Assembly (NCBI GenBank): GCA_001632435.1
Contig: KV423950.1
Span: 1 to 64,000 of the forward strand
Length of the DNA: 64,000 nt
Source: Calocera cornea HHB12733
Lineage: Eukaryota; Basidiomycota; Dacrymycetes; Dacrymycetales; Dacrymycetaceae
Direction: 5' to 3'
Shown here piece by piece: positions 56,590-64,000 of the stretch (the stretch's first letter is position 1; the number at the start of each line of letters is the position of its first letter). Position numbers and translations under genes: made by a program. The notes beneath the pieces were generated by a model. That model worked only from the letters and a program-made list of their open reading frames with translations, had not been told where the DNA came from and did not search any database.

Positions 56590-57345
56590 GTGCAAGCTAA
56601 AGCACAGGCAGAGCTCGACCGCATCATCAGAAGAGACAGGCTCCCGACGCTGGCAGATCGCGAACGTCTCCCTTACTGTCAAGCGGTGGTGCAGGAGACA
56701 ATGCGGTGGAACCCAGTGGCACCTACATGTGTTCCCCATCAGATGATGCAGAGTACGGATTGGGGTCGCTTTGTCCTTCTGAAGGGTGCTATACCTTCTT
56801 TGCAATGCCTGGTGCGTCGCTGCGGTCCCTTCCTCTCCTTTCGAGTCCATTCAACGACGTCAGGGCATTCACTCATCATCCCTCTGTCTATCCTGATCCA
56901 GATGTTTTTATTGCCGAACGGCATTTGACACCGGACGAAACCATGTTGTTGGCTGCAGCGCGACGACCTGGGGGGGGNNNNNNNNNNNNNNNNNNNNNNN
57001 NNNNNNNNNNNNNNNNNNNNNNNNNNNNNNNNNNNNNNNNNNNNNNNNNNNNNNNNNNNNNNNNNNNNNNNNNNNNNGGGGGGGGGGGGGGAATTGGGTA
57101 TGGCAGGAGGTACGCAGTTCCATTTTCGTCGGTTTCGCTTGCAATTGCCTGCCAAAGGACTTCCAGGAGACTGAACCCAAGAAGTACTTGACAAGCACCT
57201 TTCGGTATGACCTTACTAACATTTCTGCTCAGTCTTGTTCTCACTATCACATAGCCAACCGGAAGACTTGCCTTGTGAACCAACACCGAATTGTGAGAAT
57301 GTGGCCGAATTGTTGAAAGCATGGGTGCAGGATGACATTCGATCA
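56590..57345 (+). pseudogene. alpha-subfamily P450 relic (C-terminal part, with assembly gap)
   Basis: The sequence starts abruptly in the J-helix exon (QAKAQAELDRIIRRDRLPTL, ETMRW). It continues through PHQMMQSTDWGRF, the same half-exon as P450-8, FIAERHLTPDETMLL, then a 100-N gap, GYGRR, and the last exon QPEDLPCEPTPNCENVAELL. The VCPG exon is largely deleted. It shares the SxDWGRF truncation with P450-8, so the two come from one already damaged ancestor. DNA upstream of 56,590 is unrelated. Confidence 0.85.
56978..57077. other. assembly gap, 100 N
   Basis: Exactly 100 N, flanked by 8 G on the left and at least 14 G on the right. A fixed-length scaffold gap is likely; the true distance is unknown. 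Confidence 0.99.
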
Positions 57346-57999
57346 GAATGAGGACGGAAGCCACTTACACATTTGCTTTCATCTCTGCTTGGAACCTAAA
57401 TAACAAACATACGAGCCTGGTATCAGAGCGTCGTATGCATAAAGTGTATCTTTGATCCGACACAGCAAGATTTCGGTTGACTCTCCGGAAGGAGAGAGGT
57501 GTGTGTCACTATCAACGGTGACACAATCATGAATCACCGTCCCATCTACAAAGCAACCGGATAGGAAGAGCTTTGGGGGACTACACAGACCAAGTAGAAG
57601 TTGGCAGTCTCCCATATAGACAGTTAGTGTGAAGGTGGAGGGCCGAGGCGAACGGAAGCTTCATAGACGCCATGGGCAAGTGTCCGGCGTTTCAGCCACT
57701 ACCCCTGCAGGGACGGCGATGATCGACCAATTATGTAAGATCTCCTTCTTTTGAATTACCTATGTACATGCCTGCGCAGCAAGTCGCACACGATGCCATG
57801 CTCAACAGGCTGATCTCCCAAGTGCATACCGTCAAACTTGCAAACGCCGGTTATCGGCAAACGCACAGCCATCGAAAGTTGCCGGGCGAGACGAACGACG
57901 GCATATATCTCCGTCGACAAACCTGACATCTTTCCCCCGTAACCCCCGGTCCTCCCCCACAACCCCAAGCGCCAAACCCGCTTCTAGATAGCTGGAGTC
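57346..57999 (+). repeat. duplicated spacer and promoter of the P450 beta genes, copy 2
   Basis: Second copy of the 47,892-48,438 spacer, ending at the ATG of P450-10. It contains an extra stretch of about 110 bp (57,768-57,880) that is missing from copy 1. That stretch is present in copy 3 (ATGCCTGAGCAGCAAATCGC at 63,968). Confidence 0.85.
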
Positions 58000-59949
58000 A
58001 TGACAGCCGAGTCAATCCCTCTCTCCGCCCGCTTTCAGATTGGCATCGCCTTTCTCTTTATCATTGCTACATGGATTTGGCACCAGCGCTCATCCGCGCG
58101 TCTTCCGCCGGGTCCGAATCCAATACCAATCATAGGGAACACCGCCCTCCCCAAGGACACGCTGTCCTCATTCAAGAGCTGGGCTGACCAATATGGGGAC
58201 ATAATGACATTGCGTATACTGGGGAAGAATCTTATCATCCTGAACTCAAGGAAGGCGGCCGATGAGCTGCTGGAGAGGAGGTCTTCATCAACTTACGCCA
58301 GGCCGGTCTATACGATGGCGCATAAGATGTAAGCTCCATCTTCTAGATTCTAGGGGTCTTGGCGTCCTGACGGAGCATGCAGAGTGGGAATGGAGCACTT
58401 TCCGTCACAAACGAGCGACCCGGATAAGCACAGGACACACCGTCGCATGTTTGCGACGGCCTTGAGCCCTCGCGCATCGGAAGTGTACTGGCCGACGGAG
58501 ATGTTGGAAGTACGCAAAGCTGTGAGGGATATGCTGAACGGGCCCGACAACTATGCGGCAGCTATTCAGCGGTGAGCTTTAATGATGTCCGCAGTTTGCC
58601 ACAGTCCTTACGCGGTGAGATAGTGCTTTGGCAAGCATTGCGTTGAAAATCGCCTATGGTTATGACATAGACAACGAGGACGACGGTCTCATCAAGAAAA
58701 TTCAGCGCATGATGCGCATATTAGTAGAAGGTAAGCCGATTCATGTGGCTTCAAGCATGTCTTGTGTTCAATGTCGTCATACCCATTTGACAGTGCAGAT
58801 ACCCGGACGTTTTCTTGTGGACGTCATACCTGCATGCAAGTCGTTGAACGCCGGTGCTGCGGGGGTATGCTTACTGCTATGTAGTGAACTACCTGCCCAC
58901 ATGGATTCCAGGCATGAAGTTCAAGCGCGATGGAGAAGTGTGGGCCGCGCAGATCAGAGAGGTCGAGCAGATTCCTTTTGACCGCGTAAAGCAGGACAGG
59001 GTTCGTGTTCATAAGCATATTCTTCAACGTCTGGCTGATGTCCCTAGGCCGCGGGGATCGCCAAGCCGTCCTTGGTTTCCACTCTGCTGGACCAAAGCTG
59101 GGCTGTCGATGAAGAAAACGGCATCAAGGTGGTCGCGGGTGCCATATATAACGCTGGAGCCGACACGACTACAGCTGCGATTCATAACTTTTTGGCTGCC
59201 ATGGTCATGTTCCCGGATGTGCAGGAGAAGGCGCAGCGTGAACTGGACGCTATCATCGGACGAGGCAGGCCTCCGACCATGGAGGATCGCGCTCATCTAC
59301 CGTATTGTTCGGCAGTCGTGCTTGAGACGCTGCGCTGGCGGCCTGTCATCCCAGCAGGCATTCCACATGTATTCGTCCGTGATGAAGAATTCATGGGATA
59401 TCTCATACCAAAAGGCAGTGTAACGCTGGCAAATCTCTGGTGAGATCATACTTGCCGTTGTGATTCACTGCCGGGACTCAACACGGGGGGTAGGGCCATG
59501 TCGCGGAACGCAGCTGAATACCCCGACCCAGAGATATTCAAGCCGGAGCGTTTCCTGGAAGCGGACAAGCATGGAGCTGAGAACGTGGAAAAAAACCGGT
59601 TTGTCTTTGGGTTCGGGCGCCGGTATGGCCAATCGCATGACTGGGGAAAGAACGAACTGACGATCTCGGCAGTGTTTGTCCCGGCATCCAGCTGGCCGAT
59701 TCCAGTCTCTTTGCTGCTGTCGTGTCGATTCTGTGGACGTGCAACATATCACGGCCAAGTAGCGGATCTGCGAAGCCACAAGAGATGCGGTTTGGAACTA
59801 CCCTTAGAATCCAGTAAGTCTTCTTTCGTTCCACTCAAGCACCTCTGAAAACGAGTGGTCATGGCAGCCGACCCAACCCATTTCCGATACATATCACCTC
59901 TCGCTTTCTTGGTGCTGCCGAGCAGATTCGTGACACCATCCATGATTAG
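58000..59949 (+). CDS. cytochrome P450-10, beta subfamily (intact)
   Basis: The ATG at 58000 opens MTAESIPLSARFQIGIAFLF, an anchor, and LPPGPNPIPIIGNTALP. Exon joins as in P450-9: MAHK/IVGMEHFPSQTSDPDKHR, AIQR/ALASIALKIAYGYDIDNE, FLVDVIPA/LNYLPTWIPGMKFK (again a GC donor, CAT/GCAAGT), AAGIAKPSLVSTLLDQ, the I-helix YNAGADTT, the K-helix ETLRW, IFKPERF, FGFGRR/VCPGIQLADSSLF, and last exon RPNPFPIHITSRFLGAAEQI ending at 59949. All landmarks are intact, and the I-helix has the usual Asp, unlike P450-9. It is the second copy of a tandem unit. Substrate is unknown. Confidence 0.88.
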
Positions 59950-60059
59950 TACTTCATTCGGAAATCGGTATTTATCCTCGTGTGTTCACATTGCTCTTGT
60001 GGAGCTTCCAGCACACACCAAGAGCAAACTTGGTTCCATCACATACCCTTGGCCGGTGG

Positions 60060-60287
60060 TGGTTGTACGAATCTGAGTTCAAAGGGGCGGGGCGGTAAAC
60101 GATATGCGATTGTACGAAGTCGACGTCGAGGAGAGAGAGCGCAAAAGAGCCCAAAGCGGCTGTAAAACTGTAAAGACCGGAAATATGCCTCCGTTTAGGC
60201 TAAACCGGAAGCAAAGGAAGGAGTCTAAATAAAGAAAAGCTAGTCTAAAAGAGGAAATATATACTGAGGCCCGAAAGCCATCAGTCA
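60060..60287 (-). repeat. 3' LTR of the gypsy element
   Basis: 228 bp, nearly identical to 62,440-62,667. Differences I can see are at the CGATATGC/CGATATGTG and GTCGACGTCGAGG/GTTGACGTTGAGG positions. Confidence 0.93.
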
Positions 60288-60451
60288 TACCCCCCCAAAG
60301 TTAAAATCTGACTGCCCTCAGTGAGCAAGCGAAAAAGGTGGCTGTGCTCATGGCTGTGCTCAGGGTCTGATTGATTGATTAAGGCACTGATGCCCCGGAC
60401 CCTGACCCATCACTTCTTGATCCTCTTGGCACTTCTGGACCCTTAAATCCG

Positions 60452-61036
60452 ATGGCCCCTACTCCTATCTCCGACCTGCTTGACGCGGAAGGCCAGGACC
60501 CTGGCAGTCCGGCCTGGGATGGCTTCAGCAGTGAGGCCGCTTCCCCTGCTGTAGACTTGGGCTCTCTGGTTGAGGAAACTGACTCCTCCACCCTGGAATC
60601 ACTTTCACTGGTCGATCAGCTGCATGCTCTCAGTGATAAAGAGAAGCTTGAATATGGAGCTGATGGCACGGTGCGCAGAATAGTGGCTGATTTTCAATTT
60701 CGGCTAATCGAGTAATAGTGTGACTGGTGCTTTAACCATCTTGAAATCAATTCTGAAACCAACAAACTCGTTAATCCGTACTCGGGTCCCGAATTCAAGT
60801 GCAAGTGGGGCTGCCAGCCCTGCAGGGAGAAGCAACTGGTTTGCACCTTTGCTGCTCGCCACAAGAAGACCTTGAAGAAAATCAAACCCAAGACTTCTGT
60901 GGAAGAACAAATTTGTGCTCTTGGCAAGAAGAAATTGAAATTGGCTAGTCAAGCCACGATTAACCGTATTCATGCACTTGGAGCCAAACTGAAGGCTTTG
61001 CAGAATGAGTATGAGGAGTTGGTAGCTTCCTTGTAA
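60452..61036 (+). pseudogene. antisense ORF inside the gypsy element, Cys-cluster protein
   Basis: It runs opposite to the integrase. From the ATG at 60452: MAPTPISDLLDAEGQDPGSP and an acidic N-terminus to FRLIE, then two stops (60713-60718). The same frame continues with CDWCFNHLEINSETNKLVNP, KCKWGCQPCREKQLVC (paired Cys like a zinc finger), a Lys-rich stretch and a coiled-coil-like end (LGAKLKALQNEYEELVASL), stopping at 61036. The long co-linear reading on both sides of the stops argues that it was once one protein of about 190 residues. I do not recognise the family. Confidence 0.55.
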
Positions 61037-61427
61037 TCGGCTTTAAAGGAGTCGAATTTGTAGATAGTCTTTTGTTCTCGGCTTTAAAGGAGTCGAATTC
61101 GTAGTTAGTGACCTATGCCCTAGAAACTCGAATGCGGGGGTGAGAAAACCGAGTTCGTCTTGCCAGTTGTGATTTCGGCATCCATATACCCAAGCATAGT
61201 CATTGATCAATTCTTTGAGTTTGGCTTGCTATGGGGGCCTTCGTACTTTGCAGCAGCCATCCAGTTTGCACGTGTGATATCTGATTTCCAGTGAAAGTGT
61301 CCCAGCACTTTACACATGGTTTCCAGCAAAGAAAATGAAATGAACAAGAGAAGGACAACAGTAAAATGAGTCAAATGAGTGGCGGGGGCAATAGTTGAAG
61401 TTGGGTATATTAAGAGGTGTCTTGTAT
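61037..61427. other. non-coding part of the gypsy element between antisense ORF and integrase tail
   Basis: The word CGGCTTTAAAGGAGTCGAATT occurs twice (near 61,038 and 61,079), a direct repeat of about 40 bp. Nothing else was recognised. Confidence 0.5.
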
Positions 61428-62439
61428 TCAGGCCAAAGATGCAGTATCATTACCAAGCTTGGATATCGCAATGTTGGAGACAGCTGCATCTGATCGGGGT
61501 GGGTTGTCCGTAATCACTGTCTTGTTGATGTTGGCAATCAAGGCATCCAACTCAACCTGGGAGCAGCCCAGAACATCCAACACCGAATATGTGTGTTGCT
61601 TCCGAGTAGCCAATGGAATTACCCGAAATGCAGCAATACGGGTACGAAGCACCGAACCATCCAGATCAGATATGATATATGAGCCCCCAGAATTGCAATG
61701 AACAACCATTAGAGGTCCGAAATAGCGTGGTTTTGTTTTCCAGCCAAGATCATTTTCAATTCAAGTATTTCGGACAAGTACGAGCTGGCCAGGTTTGAAG
61801 TCATAATCATTGACTGTATTGGCATGACTGCACAGAAATTGGGCTGCATATCGAAGTCAAGCCTGGTACACAGTGTCCTGTAGAGTGTGCAACTCGTGTT
61901 CTCGATTTGAGAGATGCCAAATACGGTATGCCAGGAGATCGGTTGTAGTCAGTGGAAGATCGGGAGGGGGAACAAGAAGAGTTTGCTGAACCAGGTCCAT
62001 GGGGAGCGTGGGATGAATACCATGTGCAATGTAGTAGGGTGAAAATCCGGTTGCTCGCTGAATTGAAATCCATTCATTCCAGAATGCAAAGGGGACGAGT
62101 TCGGGCCATTGGTTGATATCATTGCCACATACTCGGACAATTGCCTCTCGAACAGGGTAATGCTTGGCTTCGACTAGGCCATTAGCACGGGAGTTGTATG
62201 CCAATATTTGAATATGCCGAATGCCATATCGAGTACTGAGTTCAGACACGGCAGCCACCCAGGGTGTCCCATTATCAGTCACTATCTTGCCAATTTGACC
62301 CCAGCGGCAGATAACATTCTCGAACAGGAAGTCAGCCAGTGCACGTCCGGTTTCGTGACGGAGAACACGGAACTCGGGATATGAACTGAGGGAACAGCGT
62401 GCTTGGGCAATATAGCGATAACCTTTTGAGACACCAATA
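61428..62439 (-). pseudogene. gypsy integrase, N-terminally deleted with two stops
   Basis: The minus strand reads SKGYRYIAQARCSLSSYPEF, then the core Asp in GKIVTDNGTPWVAAV, YNSRANGLVEAKHYPVREAI with the catalytic Glu, and FWNEWISIQRATGFSPYYIA. After a TGA it continues DYDFKPGQLVLVRNT, a second TGA, IENDLGWKTKPRYFGPLMVV and DGSVLRTRIAAFRVIPLATR, the typical integrase tail. Both stops stand where relatives have Arg (CGA to TGA), as expected from C deamination at CpG. The zinc-binding N-terminus and the first catalytic Asp region are missing. Confidence 0.85.
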
Positions 62440-62667
62440 TGGTTGTACGAATCTGAGTTCAAAGGGGCGGGGCGGTAAACGATATGTGATTGTACGAAGT
62501 TGACGTTGAGGAGAGAGAGCGCAAAAGAGCCCAAAGCGGCTGTAAAACTGTAAAGACCGGAAATATGCCTCCGTTTAGGCTAAACCGGAAGCAAAGGAAG
62601 GAGTCTAAATAAAGAAAAGCTAGTCTAAAAGAGGAAATATATACTGAGGCCCGAAAGCCATCAGTCA
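62440..62667 (-). repeat. 5' LTR of the gypsy element
   Basis: 228 bp. Its three or so differences from the 3' LTR include C-to-T type changes (GTCGACGTCG to GTTGACGTTG). Confidence 0.93.
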
Positions 62668-62975
62668 GTGGGCAGTGTCACTTTTGGGCGGACAGAGTCG
62701 ATCGCTGTCGAGACATTATGACGTCGCTCACCTTACAAACCAGTCGTGTAAACATGGACTCGATAAGTGGGACGATAATCCACCAGAGATGCGATCTTCG
62801 ACGACGTATTCACGTCCGTGTCAAGTGTGAGTGAACGCCGTACACATATTCGCTAGGTCGATTGGAGCAGATGCTGTCCAACGGGGAGTGTCGCTGCAGG
62901 GCTGTGGCAAGACAACAACGAACGGACAGCCTCGTTCGTGAGGACGACCTTGCCGCTCTGAAGGAAATATCTCAG
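62668..62975 (+). repeat. duplicated 3' spacer of the P450 beta genes, copy 2 (right part)
   Basis: This is the continuation of the P450-10 downstream spacer after the LTR insertion. It matches 50,515-50,816, with the last 230 bp nearly identical, and is joined directly to the next alpha relic at about 62,976. Confidence 0.85.
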
Positions 62976-63500
62976 ACACCCTCCATACATGCCTGGCAGA
63001 TGCTGACATAGAGGTCAGTGCGGGGTTGGACAAGATGCAGGGATTGACCAACAACATGGAGCTACACTGGCAGTACCGCCGGCTGTTTGCGCAGGCATTT
63101 AACCCCCGCACTGTACAGAAGTATTACTGGGAGATACAGATAGAGGAGATGTAGCGTGACGTAATGGATATGTTGGCTGGTACCTACAAGAACCCAATTT
63201 CGGCAATAAAATAGTGCACCTCCTGCACCCATCTCTTTTACCATACTAACCGGTCTTCCCAGCGCATTGGCGCCAATTATATCCCGGATCATGTACTCTC
63301 GCAAGCTTAAAAGCTTTGATGATCCCTATATCATCAAAGTCTCAGAGCAGCTCAAAGACTTTGAGCATAGTACTTGGTTCACATTGCGTGATCAAAAATC
63401 AGCTGATTCTTCACACAGTTTCGACACTGGGAGTCTATCTGGTGAAAGTACTCCCGATTTGTGTGTTTCTAAAGTTGAAGCCAACGACACAATCTGACTA
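62976..63500 (+). pseudogene. alpha-subfamily P450 relic at the right edge
   Basis: Middle exons only: VSAGLDKMQGLTNNMELHWQ, YRRLFAQAFNPRTVQKYYWE, IQIEEM, stop, MDMLAGTYKNPISAIK, stop, then IMYSRKLKSFDDPYIIKVSE and QLKDFEHST. After VSKVEANDT the sequence jumps to the spacer, so all later exons (I-helix, K-helix, haem loop) are gone. The N-terminal exon is absent too. Confidence 0.85.
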
Positions 63501-64000
63501 GATGAAGAGGATGACATTCGATCAAACTGAGGACGGAAGCAACTCATGCATTTGCTTTCATCTCTGCTGGTATAAACGTAAAGAATATGTGAGCCTGCTT
63601 AGAATATTAGAGCTTGGTATGCATGAAGTGTCTCTTTTATCCGACATAGCGAGGTCTCGGTAAACTCTCGGGAAAGAGAACGAAGTGTGTGTCACTATCG
63701 ATGTTGACACAATCATGAATCACCGTCCCATCTACAAAACAACCGGATAGGGATAGCTTTGCGGGACTACGCAAACCAAGCAGAAGTTGGCTGTTTTGCA
63801 TAGAAACACCCTATGTATGAGCACGAGGTATATAGACTGTGAAGGTTGAGGCGACGTGTTCCGCGTTTCAGGCACTACCCCTTCGGCGTCGGGCGTCAAA
63901 AACGCGGCTACGGCGATGATCGACAGGTTATGTACTGTACATCTCCTTCTTTTGAATCACCTATGTACATGCCTGAGCAGCAAATCGCATACCATGCTAT
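63501..64000 (+). repeat. duplicated spacer and promoter of the P450 beta genes, copy 3 (cut by window edge)
   Basis: It aligns with 47,870-48,360 and 57,320-57,800. By analogy with copy 2, the next beta-type ATG would lie roughly 200 bp beyond the window. Confidence 0.8.

Larger units (their letters stand above)
60060..62667 (-). mobile_element. internally deleted Ty3/gypsy LTR retrotransposon
   Basis: Two 228-bp direct repeats bound it (60,060-60,287 and 62,440-62,667). In minus orientation each starts TGACTGATGG and ends GTACAACCA, the expected TG...CA. A G7 purine tract sits just before the 3' LTR (60,290-60,296). GTGG flanks both sides (60,056-60,059 and 62,668-62,671), a likely target-site duplication. 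The integrase joins the 5' LTR almost directly, so gag, protease, RT, RNase H and the usual primer-binding site are deleted. The LTRs differ at only a few sites, so the insertion is fairly recent. Confidence 0.9.

Noticed and set aside
43413..64000. A secondary-metabolite gene cluster built around the P450s
   Set aside because: No polyketide synthase, terpene cyclase, NRPS, transporter or pathway regulator is visible; tandem duplication explains the array.

Overview
This window is nuclear DNA of a filamentous basidiomycete, most likely a wood-decay Agaricomycete. The evidence is short GT-AG introns of about 45-60 bp in almost every gene, high coding GC, a large tandem array of microsomal cytochrome P450s, secreted S53 (sedolisin) peptidases, and a Tnp2-type transposase of the kind found throughout Agaricomycetes. 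I see no rRNA, tRNA or CRISPR.

Layout. 1-2.7 kb: partial Tnp2-like transposase (-) and a convergent low-complexity protein of a family often found beside such transposons. 3.0-7.0 kb: broken SMN fragment, P450-1 (-), intact SMN gene (+). 7.5-12 kb: S53 peptidase (-), hotdog thioesterase (-), and an inverted fragment of the same peptidase. 12.2-25 kb: minus-strand P450 array with four intact genes (P450-2, -4, -5, -6), one deleted gene (P450-3) and one lone last exon. P450-4 carries a 769-bp inverted-repeat transposon inside an intron. 26.3-34.2 kb: housekeeping block of SDO1/SBDS, ALG1, an ASNSD1-like protein and 6-phosphogluconate dehydrogenase. 35.2-42.7 kb: second S53 peptidase, an orphan low-complexity protein, a CK1-like kinase split by a 71-nt poly-C/G run, and chorismate synthase. 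43.4-64 kb: plus-strand P450 array of two subfamilies. Alpha copies (P450-7, P450-8 and relics at 56.6 and 63 kb) are all broken. Beta copies (P450-9, P450-10) are intact. The alpha-spacer-beta unit is tandemly repeated, and a third spacer runs off the right edge.

The right-hand array is interrupted twice. At 51-56.5 kb lies a nest of non-coding DNA elements that share an 11-bp terminal sequence (TGTGAGGGCAC or close) and/or a hairpin with a conserved loop followed by a TATA box. Each element carries its own short keyword repeated dozens of times in both orientations. At 60.06-62.67 kb is an internally deleted Ty3/gypsy element with 228-bp LTRs, a truncated integrase and an antisense ORF.

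No polyketide synthase, terpene cyclase or NRPS is visible. The P450s are therefore best read as a birth-and-death tandem family, not as tailoring enzymes of a local metabolite cluster. The housekeeping genes act in ribosome maturation, N-glycan assembly, the pentose phosphate pathway and aromatic amino acid synthesis.
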